Shown: piece by piece, positions 15,739 through 25,081 of the stretch
Layout of the letters: every line of letters begins with the position of its first letter
Position numbering within the stretch: position 1 is the stretch's first letter
Position numbers and translations under genes: made by a program
Notes under the pieces: model-generated
Told to the model about the DNA's origin: nothing
Database searches by the model: none
The model's input: only the letters and a program-made list of their open reading frames with translations
Source of the DNA: CAG-791 sp963593905
Lineage (GTDB): Bacteria; Bacillota; Clostridia; Lachnospirales; Lachnospiraceae
Direction: 5' to 3'
Assembly: GCA_963593905.1 (NCBI GenBank)
Contig: CAVBBL010000009.1
Location: 1-64,000 of the forward strand
Length of the DNA stretch: 64,000 nucleotides

Positions 15739-17127
15739 TTAATAGACTGCGATCTCCTTCATTTCCACCGCTTCTCTTGCGCCGGTGATATGGACGATCA
15801 GGGTCTGTACCTTGCCGCCGATGGTCCTGGTCAAGGGATTCTGGCCGCTGAAGGGATCCGTCAGCAGGCAGATTTTCCGGTTGCCGATCACCGTACCCTG
15901 ATAGAAGGGATAGCGGCTTCCGTCATCCGTCAAGGCTTCGATCTGGAAGCTCTCCACTCTCTGTCCCTTTGCAATATCCTCTCGGAGCACCACATATTTG
16001 ATCTGACTCATCTCCACAGGCTCTGACAATGTCACGGTATACTTAGGCTGCATAGCCGGGCAGTCCGGCACTGTCTCGACGACAGCTTCCCTCTTTTCCC
16101 CGAACTCTCTGCGCACCAGGTCACCGAATTCCTTAAGTCTCTTCACATCACGCTCATCAAAAAGTCCCTCTGTGGTAGGGGGAATGTTCAGATGGAAGCA
16201 GGCATTGGCGCCTACGCTGGTGATGTAGGTATTGAAAAGCCTCTCCAGAGAATGAGGATCCTCCTCGGGATGCCAGAACCAGCCGGGACGGATGGACATA
16301 TTGATCTCCGCAGGAGTAAAGGTCAGTCCGTCGGAATACATGATATTGGAAAGACCTCCCAGGTTCTGATTGGTGTTGTAGAGATAGTGGAGATCTCCCT
16401 CCCCTGCCAGGGGCGCCGGCCCTGTCTGCACCTCACTATAGAAGCAAAGCTCTTTGGGGATCACCGCCCACTCGGAATACCGGGCTGTCCCGGCCTCATT
16501 GCCGCACCAGCGGATATCCGGTCCGAAATCGTTAAAGATCACCGCATTCGGCTGATACTTGCGAATCAGGGCAATGTAGCGGTCAAAGTCATAGATCTGT
16601 TTTTTCCCGTTCGGGCCTTCTCCGCAGGCATTGTCGAACCATACGTAGAAAATATCGCCATACTCCGTCAGCAGCTCCGTGAGCTGATTGCAGAAATAAT
16701 CGTTATAGGCCTCTGTCCCGTAGTATTCACTGGTCCTGTCCCAGGGAGAGAGATAAAAGCCGAATTTGATCCCGCCTCTCTTGCAGGCCTCGGCAGCCTC
16801 TCTGACGATGTCCCGTTTGCAGGGACTGTTTTTCACACTGTGCTCCGTGTATTTGGAAGGCCACAGGCAGAAGCCGTCGTGATGCTTGGCCGTCAGCACC
16901 ATTCCCTTTAAACCGGCACTCTTGATGGCAGCCACCCATTGGTCGCAGTCCAGCTTTTCCGGATTAAACATCTTCTCATCCTCATGGCCCAGTCCCCATT
17001 CCCGATTGGTATAGGTATTGACACCAAAGTGAATGAATGCATACATTTCCATCTCATACCAGGCCAGCTGGCGCGGGCTTGGTTTTACCCGGGCTGCCGC
17101 CGCCAGGAATTCCTTCATTTCTCCCAT
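15739..17127 (-). CDS. Alpha-L-fucosidase-like glycosidase, GH29
   Basis: 462 residues from the ATG at 17127, with GGAGG 12 nt upstream. The GH29 catalytic barrel is clear: FIHFGVNTYTNREWG, VLTAKHHDGFCLWPS, and FYVWFDNACGEG, which carries the nucleophile aspartate. An all-beta C-terminal domain follows from about residue 335. It has no signal peptide, so it would act in the cytoplasm on imported fucosylated oligosaccharides. It is the last gene of the ABC operon starting at 22749. The leader region 17155-17348 includes one degenerate CTCTTT-hairpin repeat. Confidence 0.88.
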   Translation of the reverse strand: MGEMKEFLAAAARVKPSPRQLAWYEMEMYAFIHFGVNTYTNREWGLGHEDEKMFNPEKLDCDQWVAAIKSAGLKGMVLTAKHHDGFCLWPSKYTEHSVKNSPCKRDIVREAAEACKRGGIKFGFYLSPWDRTSEYYGTEAYNDYFCNQLTELLTEYGDIFYVWFDNACGEGPNGKKQIYDFDRYIALIRKYQPNAVIFNDFGPDIRWCGNEAGTARYSEWAVIPKELCFYSEVQTGPAPLAGEGDLHYLYNTNQNLGGLSNIMYSDGLTFTPAEINMSIRPGWFWHPEEDPHSLERLFNTYITSVGANACFHLNIPPTTEGLFDERDVKRLKEFGDLVRREFGEKREAVVETVPDCPAMQPKYTVTLSEPVEMSQIKYVVLREDIAKGQRVESFQIEALTDDGSRYPFYQGTVIGNRKICLLTDPFSGQNPLTRTIGGKVQTLIVHITGAREAVEMKEIAVY

Positions 17128-17348
17128 TTCTAGTTCTGTCCTCCATATAACCATATAACAGCCTGCAAATATTCTGCTGCATCCTGCTGCAAAGAGGCGG
17201 CGAGAATGCCGGAATGCCGTATTCCCGTCGCCCCTTCAGACTGTCGGTATCTCTTATAAGTTAATCGCTATACAAATACCCCACTACACCCCAGAAGCAT
17301 TTCAGATTCTGTCAGGTATTTTATATTTCCTGTCTCGTGCGAATCATT

Positions 17349-19088
17349 CTACTTATACTGCGCAGCCTTCTCCTTGGCAGTATTCCATGCGTTGGTATAC
17401 CAGTCAATGACTTCCTGCAGACCGATCTCTTCAAACTCAGCCTCGGTCTCTGCCTTTAACTCCTCAAACTCTGCATCATCTGCTGCCAGGATCAGCTTGG
17501 AAGCAGCGGAGATTGCAGTCTCCTGCAGACTTGCCTCGATGCGGGTGATGTCATCCGGTGCTGCCTCTACAAGCGCTACGGTAAAGGCATCTGTACCGCT
17601 CTGATCGGTGGTGCCGTACTTTTCTCTGTACTGATCAAAGATCTCCTGCGGATAATCTACGCCGTAATACTCGCAGAAATCCTTCTGGGCGGTATTGAGC
17701 ATCTCGGGATAGATATCGGGATCTACGAACAGGTTCAGAGTCTTGCCGTCATCGGGATCTACGGCGTACATCTGCAGACCTGTGATATTGCAGTCAAACC
17801 CAAGTCCGCTTTCCTTCCAGGCATCGCCGCCTGCCACATACAGGTCCTTGCTCTCCTGGGTCAGTACAGGGGTGCCGTCTTCTACGGTGTAATCTACGCC
17901 TTCCACGCCGCTGTAAAGCTCACGGGCGCCGTCATAGGAAAATACGTAATTGATGTACTGCATGCACTTTTCCGGATTAGCTGTCTTGGCACTGATGCCC
18001 AGGCACTTGTCTACCCAGCCTGCCTTGTAATCTGTATTGCCCCACTGATTAGCCCAGGAGGTAGGAATCTCTGCAAAGCCCACTGCCTCATCGGCGTGGT
18101 CAGCATTAAAGTTGCCCATTGCCCAGTAAGCGGGACCGGTCAGCAGCTGTCCGTTGGTTCCCTTTGCGGTGAAGTCGTCATACTTGGTGATAAAGGCATC
18201 GGGATCCAGGATACCCAGCTGGTTAGCCTTGTAGTAGTACTCTACGCTTGCCCAGAAAAGGCCGTCCTTTGCATAAAGGTTCTCATATTCCATGGTGGAA
18301 GGCTTGTACAGGCCGCTGGCAGCGCCGCTTAACTCATTGTAGCCCAGGACGCAGGCCAGAGGATACTTGTAGCACCATACATTCCAGTCAGTGAACATGG
18401 ACACACCGTATACCGGCAGGCCGTCCTCTGTGGTGGGATGCGCTGCCTGCATATCTGCCAGGAGCTGAAGCCAATCATCCAGATTGTTGATCTCCGGATA
18501 CCCCATTTCCTTGTAGTAATCCCATCTGGTGAGCAGACCCATCTGCTGGTAAGCACCGTTGGAATCCACACCTACCTGCATAGGCATGAAGTACAGACTT
18601 CCTGTGCCGTTGCTCCAGGATCCCTTGCTGAACTCCACGGTATCTGCCACGTTGGCGGTCATATCCTGACCGTACGCTTCCAGATAGCTGTCCATGGGCT
18701 GTACGATATTACCCTCGATGAGCTCGGTAAACTTGTTGGTAGGTGCCAGGATCAGATCGAAGCCATCGCCGGAAGCCAGCATGACATTGTACTTATCGGT
18801 GTCCGCCTCGATGATGCTGAGCTTTACACCGATTTTATTCGCCATCTCCTGGAGTACATGGGTGTCCGGATAGTCCGTCACATTGCTGGAAAGCTTCTGT
18901 GCCAGAATGGTCAGCGTCACTGTGCTGCCATCCTCTGCGGATGCAGCGCTCTTAGCCGTTTCCGTGGTCTCATCTCCCGCGGCGGTCTGTGTTGTACCGG
19001 AACCCCCTCCGCAGCCGGTCAGCAGCGATGCGGCCATGGCAGCAGTTGCTGCCGCAGCCACGATTTTTGAAACAAGTTTCTTTCTCAT
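17349..19088 (-). CDS. Sugar ABC transporter solute-binding lipoprotein
   Basis: 579 residues from the ATG at 19088 (AGGAGG four bases upstream); a longer frame to 19253 is open but has no start signal. The signal peptide MRKKLVSKIVAAAATAAMAA ends in the lipobox LLTGC, so it is membrane-anchored. The body is a family-1 extracellular binding protein of the large LplA/YtcQ type that pairs with LplB/LplC permeases. It is encoded after the two permeases and before the fucosidase, suggesting fucosylated oligosaccharides as ligand; that is inference. A B-type hairpin (19105-19122) precedes its ribosome site. Confidence 0.9.
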   Translation of the reverse strand: MRKKLVSKIVAAAATAAMAASLLTGCGGGSGTTQTAAGDETTETAKSAASAEDGSTVTLTILAQKLSSNVTDYPDTHVLQEMANKIGVKLSIIEADTDKYNVMLASGDGFDLILAPTNKFTELIEGNIVQPMDSYLEAYGQDMTANVADTVEFSKGSWSNGTGSLYFMPMQVGVDSNGAYQQMGLLTRWDYYKEMGYPEINNLDDWLQLLADMQAAHPTTEDGLPVYGVSMFTDWNVWCYKYPLACVLGYNELSGAASGLYKPSTMEYENLYAKDGLFWASVEYYYKANQLGILDPDAFITKYDDFTAKGTNGQLLTGPAYWAMGNFNADHADEAVGFAEIPTSWANQWGNTDYKAGWVDKCLGISAKTANPEKCMQYINYVFSYDGARELYSGVEGVDYTVEDGTPVLTQESKDLYVAGGDAWKESGLGFDCNITGLQMYAVDPDDGKTLNLFVDPDIYPEMLNTAQKDFCEYYGVDYPQEIFDQYREKYGTTDQSGTDAFTVALVEAAPDDITRIEASLQETAISAASKLILAADDAEFEELKAETEAEFEEIGLQEVIDWYTNAWNTAKEKAAQYK

Positions 19089-19269
19089 AAGTCCTCCTTT
19101 TTCCCGCCGCTTGCCTGCGGCGAATGGAGAGAACTTCCCCTTAGGAAATGCAGAAAATTCTCCCGTATATTTTCCATGGATGCGGACTACAGCATCCACA
19201 GTTGCCAAAAAACAGATAGGAAAACAGATAGTTTGTATCGCCCCACAGGCCAATGCCTGTAAAGTAATC

Positions 19270-20187
19270 TCATCCTTTGACGGCGCCCAGCATAATGCCC
19301 TTTGCGAAATACCGCTGCATGAAGGGATAGACCAGCAGAATCGGAATAGTCACCACCATGGTGATGGTCATGCGCACGCCCTGGGCTGTCACCTGGGTCG
19401 CTGCCGCCGCGCCGTGCTGCAGAGAGCTGGTGCTCATCTGGGAGAGCTGGCTGGCCTGATTCAGGTAATCGTAGAGCATGAGCTGCATGGTCTTTAAGGC
19501 GTCATTCTGTACGTAGATATAGTTGTCGAACCAGTTATTCCACTGCGCGATGGCGGCAAAAACCGTGATCGTCGCCAGAATAGGCTTGGAGAGAGGGAAA
19601 ATAATCTTGAAAAATACCGTGATCACGCCTGCCCCGTCCAGCTTGGCCGACTCTGCCAGAGATTCCGGGATACCCTCGATAAAGGTCTTCAGCAGTACGA
19701 TGTAATATGCCGAGATCGCAGAGGGAATGATATACACCCAGAAGGTATTGGTCAGATGGTACATTCTGTAGGTCAGATACATAGGAATCAGACCTGCATT
19801 AAAATACATGGTGAAGATCACGAAACGGTAGATCACCTTTCTGGCATAGAGATTCTGGGTCACCAGATAGGCGAAAAAGGAGCAGGCCACTACGGTGATG
19901 GCCGTTCCGAATACAGTCCTGGCTAGAGAGATCATAAAAGACTGTGCGATACCGTCCAGCTGTATGACTTTCTGATAATTGATCAAGGAAAATCCCTTGG
20001 GCAGAAGGGTCACGCCCTGCTGCGCCAGCGTGGGGTCACTGATGGAATAAATGAATACATAGTAAAAAGGGTAGAAACACATGAAGGCCAGAAGAATCAT
20101 GACCACGTAGACAACACCGTTAAATATTTTGTCTGAGGTGCTTGTCTTTTTATGCATTTCCTGCGTGTTTATTGTTGTCGCTCTCAT
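19270..20187 (-). CDS. Carbohydrate ABC permease, LplC/YtcP type
   Basis: 305 residues from the ATG at 20187, preferred to the GTG two codons upstream. Six membrane helices. The EAA loop that contacts the ATPase reads IPESLAESAKLDGAGVITVF. It forms the channel with the next upstream permease. No ATPase gene is present in the operon; as in many Firmicutes a shared MsmK-type ATPase elsewhere must energise it. A B-type hairpin (20206-20227) lies directly before its ribosome site AAAGGTAAC. Confidence 0.92.
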   Translation of the reverse strand: MRATTINTQEMHKKTSTSDKIFNGVVYVVMILLAFMCFYPFYYVFIYSISDPTLAQQGVTLLPKGFSLINYQKVIQLDGIAQSFMISLARTVFGTAITVVACSFFAYLVTQNLYARKVIYRFVIFTMYFNAGLIPMYLTYRMYHLTNTFWVYIIPSAISAYYIVLLKTFIEGIPESLAESAKLDGAGVITVFFKIIFPLSKPILATITVFAAIAQWNNWFDNYIYVQNDALKTMQLMLYDYLNQASQLSQMSTSSLQHGAAAATQVTAQGVRMTITMVVTIPILLVYPFMQRYFAKGIMLGAVKG

Positions 20188-20240
20188 AGACACCGTTACC
20201 TTTCTGTGCCGAGGTTTACCGCAGCACCGTGCATAGGATT

Positions 20241-21155
20241 TTAGATCAGACTCTCACCGCGCAGCTTCTTGGAAAGCCCGTTGGCGCTCATCAAAAGGAT
20301 GATGCTGATTACGGATTTGAAGATGCCCACCGCTGTCGCATAGGAGTAATCCTGGGTAACCAGTCCCAACCGATATACGTACAGATCCAGGACGTTGATC
20401 TTGTCCGCTACCATACTGTTGTAGAAGGCGAGGTACTGATCGGTGCCCTGAGAGAGCAGGTTGCTGATCTGTAAGAGCAAAAGCACGAAGAACGTAGAAG
20501 CGATGCCCGGTACTGTCACATGAAGCATCTTCTGGAAACGGCCGGCACCGTCCACACTGGCGGCATCATAGAGCTCGCTGTCTATACCCGCTATCGCCGC
20601 AAAATAAATGATGGCATTCCAGCCGATGGTCTTCCACACCACCAGGAAAGTCTGGAAGAACCAGGTGGCGTCGCTGTTTCCTAACAGATTGGTAGCCTTG
20701 CTGACCAGTCCGGCACCGAGCAGCACATTGTTGACCACACCCTCGGAGGAAAACAGCGCATAAGCCAGCGCATAGACGATGATCCAGCTCACGAAGTTGG
20801 GAATCGTGGTGATCGTCTGCACCACCTTTTTGAATTTCGCAGAGCGAAGCTCTGACAAAAAGATGGCGAAGATAGCCGGCAGGGGCGCACACAGAATGCT
20901 TAAGAAGCTGATAGCCAGGGTGTTTTGCAATACCTGTGAGAACTTCTTCCATTCCTTAAAGATCAGCTGGAAATAATAAAGTCCTTTGAACTCACACTGG
21001 AAGATATTAAGGCCCGGCTTATATTTCACAAAAGCCAACACCCAGCCAAATAACGGTACATAGAAAAAAGCAAAAACAAAGATCAGAAAAGGAATGGCCA
21101 GCAACGTCACCGTCAGCCGCTCCTTTTTGAATTGAAATTTCCCGATTTTTACCAT
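20241..21155 (-). CDS. Carbohydrate ABC permease, LplB type
   Basis: 304 residues, six membrane helices, opening with a basic cytoplasmic segment (FQFKKERLTVTLLAIPFLIF). The EAA loop reads DSELYDAASVDGAGRFQKML. It is the partner of the LplC-type permease 54 bp downstream. Its start codon sits directly behind a full copy of the composite hairpin repeat, which separates it from the upstream binding-protein gene. Confidence 0.92.
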   Translation of the reverse strand: MVKIGKFQFKKERLTVTLLAIPFLIFVFAFFYVPLFGWVLAFVKYKPGLNIFQCEFKGLYYFQLIFKEWKKFSQVLQNTLAISFLSILCAPLPAIFAIFLSELRSAKFKKVVQTITTIPNFVSWIIVYALAYALFSSEGVVNNVLLGAGLVSKATNLLGNSDATWFFQTFLVVWKTIGWNAIIYFAAIAGIDSELYDAASVDGAGRFQKMLHVTVPGIASTFFVLLLLQISNLLSQGTDQYLAFYNSMVADKINVLDLYVYRLGLVTQDYSYATAVGIFKSVISIILLMSANGLSKKLRGESLI

Positions 21156-21335
21156 TCTTCCCCCTTCCTATGCCGCAGCTTGTCTGCGGCACCACGAGGA
21201 GAAATTCGCGAAGGCGATTTCTCCGATGTGATCACGCATGGATGACGTTTACGTCATCCATGCAATGACTTAAAAATGACATCAGTCATTTTTAAGTCAT
21301 TTGCCCTTCCTGTGCCACAGCTTGCTGTGGCTGCA
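21156..21335 (-). repeat. Composite hairpin repeat, full copy 1
   Basis: In gene sense: B2 (21314-21331), an SD-like AGGAAGGG, hairpin C (21267-21298, perfect 14-bp stem, loop TGAT), hairpin D (21236-21263, perfect 12-bp stem, loop TAAA), linker GTGATCACATC, hairpin A (21198-21224), hairpin B (21171-21191), GGAAGGGGGAAGA and the ATG at 21155. It fills the whole gap between two genes of one operon. Confidence 0.85.
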
Positions 21336-21336
21336 C

Positions 21337-22749
21337 TCATTTTCCTTGCTCCTTGCGATAGGCATCCATCTCCTGCTGGAACTGCCGCAGCACCTCCTGG
21401 GGCGTGATACGCCAGCTCACCATCTGCACGTACTGAGGCCAGATGTTCTGCACCGCCGGTGCGTACTCTGCCAGCTGATCGTTCATCTGCCGGCAATATT
21501 TTCCGGTCTGAATATAGGCCTCCTCCAGCTCCTGTACACAGGAGAGCACGTTGTCAGCCTCCGTATCTGCAAAAGCCGGCGCCTCTCTCTGAGAACAGAA
21601 ATAGATATTCTGCACTTCCGGCTGGGACCACAGTTCCAAAAACAATTTGGTAATCTCCACCTGCTCGCCGCTCTTTGGCACGAAAAGTCCCTGAATGGAT
21701 TTGCTCACCGCCAGCATATCCTGGTCCAGAAAAGGAATCGCAAAGGCACCCATTTCTGTCTCCGGATATTCCGCACAGATCTTGGCTGCAGCCTGCTCTG
21801 TGGTCAGTGCCATGGCCGCTCTGCCGGACCCCACTTCTTCGATCATGGATTCATACTTAGCAGAGAGATGATCATTATTGACATATCCCTGCCGGATCAG
21901 TTCCAGATATTCCTCCAACACCTCCTGAAACTGAGGTACCTGCTGCCATTTAAGACTGCCTTCCGAAAGGGCGGCAAAAACTTCTTCATTTTCCTCACCC
22001 AGGGACACCGGAAAGCCCTCTGTCATGAAGATCTGGGTAGTCCAATTGTCGCCGTTTGTCTCATAGAACGGAACGCATCCCTTGCCCTTGCGGCGAATCT
22101 GATCCAGAATCTCCAGAAATTCCTCATAGGTTTTCGGATGGGGATCGGTAATGCCGCACGCTTCCAGCACACCTTTGTTGTAATAGACCGCCATAATACC
22201 GGACATGGATTCCTTCGGCAGGGCATAGAGCTTTCCGTTTGTCGGATCCTCCACCGCTTCCCTGTTCACCAGTCTGCTGACCCAGGATTCCTGTGATAAA
22301 TCTTCGCAGTATTCCTGTACATCGATCTCCGCGTTCTGAATGGGACAGTTGTACTCAAAGATATCCGGCGTCTGTGCCGTCATGAGCTTGAGCCTTAAAA
22401 AAGAAGGATACTCATTGTCCGGCACGATCTGAAACTCCACGTCACAGCCGTAGTTTTCCAGGATGTAATCCGCCATTTCCTGATACTCACTGTAGTACTT
22501 GCTCTGGCTGGTCAAAAAAGAGATGCGCTTACCATTTAAGGCTGCATAGTCGCTGTCTGCTTTCTGCTGTTCTTTCTGCTGTTGCTGCGCCGTTTCTGTT
22601 TCCTGCATCGCTGTGAGGTTTTGTCCACCGCCGCACCCTGAAAGCAACAACGTTATACACAAAGCCGCTGCGGCCATCCACCTTCTGCTCTGCAGGATTC
22701 CACGGTATTTCGTGTCCTTTTTTTCTTTTTTCATTTCTTTTCTGTTCAT
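21337..22749 (-). CDS. Second extracellular solute-binding lipoprotein, family 1
   Basis: 470 residues. A basic start (MNRKEMKKEKKDTKYRG), a hydrophobic segment and the lipobox LLLSGCGGG at about residues 36-44 indicate a lipoprotein. The mature part is a MalE-like family-1 binding protein, different from the 579-residue one downstream. It is the first gene of the operon and diverges from the YesM-type sensor kinase. Two binding proteins for one permease pair is unusual. It may widen substrate range or present ligand to the sensor kinase. Confidence 0.86.
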   Translation of the reverse strand: MNRKEMKKEKKDTKYRGILQSRRWMAAAALCITLLLSGCGGGQNLTAMQETETAQQQQKEQQKADSDYAALNGKRISFLTSQSKYYSEYQEMADYILENYGCDVEFQIVPDNEYPSFLRLKLMTAQTPDIFEYNCPIQNAEIDVQEYCEDLSQESWVSRLVNREAVEDPTNGKLYALPKESMSGIMAVYYNKGVLEACGITDPHPKTYEEFLEILDQIRRKGKGCVPFYETNGDNWTTQIFMTEGFPVSLGEENEEVFAALSEGSLKWQQVPQFQEVLEEYLELIRQGYVNNDHLSAKYESMIEEVGSGRAAMALTTEQAAAKICAEYPETEMGAFAIPFLDQDMLAVSKSIQGLFVPKSGEQVEITKLFLELWSQPEVQNIYFCSQREAPAFADTEADNVLSCVQELEEAYIQTGKYCRQMNDQLAEYAPAVQNIWPQYVQMVSWRITPQEVLRQFQQEMDAYRKEQGK

Positions 22750-22862
22750 TTTGATCTCGGCCTCGTCACCTGTTATTTTAAGAGAGCCTCCTTCCCTTCA
22801 GAATGGAAAAACTGTCTCAAAATATGGAATAAATACAAAAGTTATAAATTGTGCTGAATGGA

Positions 22863-22890
22863 TTGAGATTGTCGCAGACTTAAGTAAAAT
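22863..22890 (+). promoter_or_regulatory. Putative promoter of the sensor kinase gene
   Basis: TTGAGA (22863-22868), 16-bp spacer, TAAAAT (22885-22890). A perfect palindrome CTCCCATATGGGAG (22916-22929) and two small GC hairpins follow before the GAAATGAGGATTAGT ribosome-site motif and the ATG at 23011. Confidence 0.5.
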
Positions 22891-23010
22891 GTCTAAATAT
22901 AAGGATATATGATTTCTCCCATATGGGAGCCTTCAAAATGGGGAGTAACGACTCCTCCGGCGCAGAGCGCCTGCGGAATGGAGCATAGCTGCTCGGAAAT
23001 GAGGATTAGT

Positions 23011-24723
23011 ATGCAGCAAAGTTTTCAGGGAAGATTATTTCGGACTATCACCATCATCATCACCATCTTCTGGATGATTCTGTCTGTCATCTTTCTGGCC
23101 TTTGCCTGCCGCAGTCTCTATAAGGAATCTCTCTCCAATATGGAAAATATCGCCGTGCGCACCGGCAGTGAGATCGAAAGTCTTCTGGAGAATATGGACA
23201 GTGTGGCCATCGCCGTCTCCACAGACACAGATGTGATCTCTGTCTTCACCACCGCCAGTTCCTCCCGGATCACCAACAACACTGTCTCAGACAAAATCAT
23301 GCCCCGCCTGCTGACCGCCATGATTCCCAACTCCGTCTCCAAATTTCGCATCAGCCTCTACAATGCCAGAGGGAATTTTATCTCCTCCGGCCTCTCCTAT
23401 GACCAGAGCACTGTCAGTGAGAAACTGACAGAGGAGGATTACGGAATCTGGTATCAGTCACTATCCATCCATGACACTACCGGCGCCTGTGTTAGCCTCG
23501 AGGAGGATCTATGGAGCAAGACTTCCGAACAAACCGTCTCTCTTTACCGGAATATTTATCACGCCTCCTATATCAATGTGCCCACCGGCGTCATTCAGAT
23601 TCAATGCCCTGTGAAATACTTCGCAGATCTGATGCAGGACGAAGAGCAGCTCTATGACTATGCACTTTTTGACAGTAAGGGCATTCCGGTATACAGTTCG
23701 ATTGGCTTTGATCCTGCCGGCACCTTCTGTCTTCGCACCACGCATACGCTGCAGGACGGTTTTACTCTGGCTCTGTCCAGACCGCTGACTTCCGTATTGC
23801 GGCTCCTGGCTCCTCTTTGCTTCTATATCCTCGTTTTCTACATTGCAGCGCTGCTTTTCTGTCTCCAGGTGATCCGCCTGACCACCAGCCGAATCACCAG
23901 ACCACTGGTGGACCTGACAGAAAAAGTCCACGACGTAACCCTGGCACAGCCCCAGCTGCAAATTGATCTGCAGTCCTATCCGGATGAATTCACCCAGCTC
24001 ACCGACGCCTTCACGCAGATGATGGATCGGCTGCAGCTGGCGGTAGAAGAAAGCGTTCGGAGCCGTACCTATGAGATGCAGGCGAATATGATCGCCCTGC
24101 AGTCCCAGATGAATCCGCATTTTCTCTACAATATCCTGACAGTAATCAAGGTACAAGCCATGGAAGGAAACACCGCCCAGGTCAGCACCACCTGCAATTA
24201 CCTGGCCGGCATGCTCCGCTATATCGCCTCCTACTGCGAGGATGCGGTCACCGCAGAGCAGGAGATTCATCACGCGGATCTCTACTTAAAGCTCATGAAG
24301 ACCCGCTATGAAGATCTCTTCACCTACACCATTCAGGTCAGCGATGATTTTGACGCGGCCCACTTTACCATTCCCAAGCTCTCCCTCCAGCCCATGCTGG
24401 AGAACTGCTTCCAGCACGGATTCAAGCAGGTGCTCCCGGTATGGAACATCGACCTTTGCTGCCGTGTGGAGGAGGACAGGCACGTGATCTCTATCCGGGA
24501 TAACGGGTCCGGTTTTTCCAGGGAAGCTGCGGACGCGCTGCAGGAAAAGGTAGAGGAATTCCTCTCTCACCCCTCCGATTCCATTCCCAATCTGACACTG
24601 GGCGGCATGGGACTGATCAATACCTTGGTGCGGATGAAGATGCTCTTTCATGACAGATTTGATTATCGGATCACGCCGGCGAAGGAGCGGGGAACTGTTA
24701 TTTCGTTTTTCATACTGCCTTAA
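23011..24723 (+). CDS. Sensor histidine kinase, YesM (LytS-like) type
   Basis: 570 residues from the ATG at 23011 (GAGG six bases upstream); the frame extends 34 codons upstream without a ribosome site. TM1 at about residues 12-34, an extracellular sensing domain to about 260, TM2, a HAMP linker (RITRPLVDLTEKVHDV), then the His_kinase domain with the phospho-accepting motif MNPHFLYNIL. The ATP site shows PMLENCFQHGF (N box), DNGSGFS and GGMGLINTLVRMK. YesM/YesN pairs control carbohydrate uptake operons. It diverges from the ABC operon and is followed by its response regulator. Confidence 0.93.
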   Translation: MQQSFQGRLFRTITIIITIFWMILSVIFLAFACRSLYKESLSNMENIAVRTGSEIESLLENMDSVAIAVSTDTDVISVFTTASSSRITNNTVSDKIMPRLLTAMIPNSVSKFRISLYNARGNFISSGLSYDQSTVSEKLTEEDYGIWYQSLSIHDTTGACVSLEEDLWSKTSEQTVSLYRNIYHASYINVPTGVIQIQCPVKYFADLMQDEEQLYDYALFDSKGIPVYSSIGFDPAGTFCLRTTHTLQDGFTLALSRPLTSVLRLLAPLCFYILVFYIAALLFCLQVIRLTTSRITRPLVDLTEKVHDVTLAQPQLQIDLQSYPDEFTQLTDAFTQMMDRLQLAVEESVRSRTYEMQANMIALQSQMNPHFLYNILTVIKVQAMEGNTAQVSTTCNYLAGMLRYIASYCEDAVTAEQEIHHADLYLKLMKTRYEDLFTYTIQVSDDFDAAHFTIPKLSLQPMLENCFQHGFKQVLPVWNIDLCCRVEEDRHVISIRDNGSGFSREAADALQEKVEEFLSHPSDSIPNLTLGGMGLINTLVRMKMLFHDRFDYRITPAKERGTVISFFILP

Positions 24724-24881
24724 TGAAAATCAAAGTTTCATGTGATAAATACATTCGATATCCAATAGGAATCTTAACTTTTCACTATTTTCGCACAGCC
24801 GCTTGTGCCGCGGATGCCGTAAACAGCCGTATCGTAATCACAGGCAATTCTGCACTTTGATCCGCGCCATCTACGGTACAA

Positions 24882-25081
24882 AGCGCCTGCGCGATTTCTC
24901 TTCACGCAGCCGCGGTAAACCGCGGCATAGAAAGGAAAAGTTTGAAAGAAATGCCTGATGGCATTTCCTTCAAACTGCATTGATGCCGTAAACGTCATCA
25001 ATGCACGATCGTATCAGAGAAATCGCCTGCGCGATTTCTCTTCACGCAGCCGCGGTAAACCGCGGCATAGAAAGGAAGACG
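24882..25081 (+). repeat. Composite hairpin repeat, full copy 2 with exact duplication
   Basis: In order: A/B module (24882-24935), hairpin C (24940-24975, loop TGAT), hairpin D (24977-25004, loop TAAA), linker ACGATCGTATC, hairpin A (25016-25041), hairpin B (25049-25066, GCCGCGGTAAACCGCGGC), AAAGGA and the ATG at 25082. The A-B-SD module occurs twice, identical over about 53 bp. Stems of C and D differ from copy 1 but still pair. A more degenerate module lies at about 24790-24880. Confidence 0.85.

Noticed and set aside
19089..19253. Upstream extension of the binding lipoprotein
   Set aside because: It would bury the signal peptide; the ATG at 19088 has AGGAGG and starts a typical lipoprotein signal.
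24880..25081. Known riboswitch class for the composite hairpins
   Set aside because: No conserved core of a riboswitch I know was recognisable, and downstream genes share no metabolite pathway.
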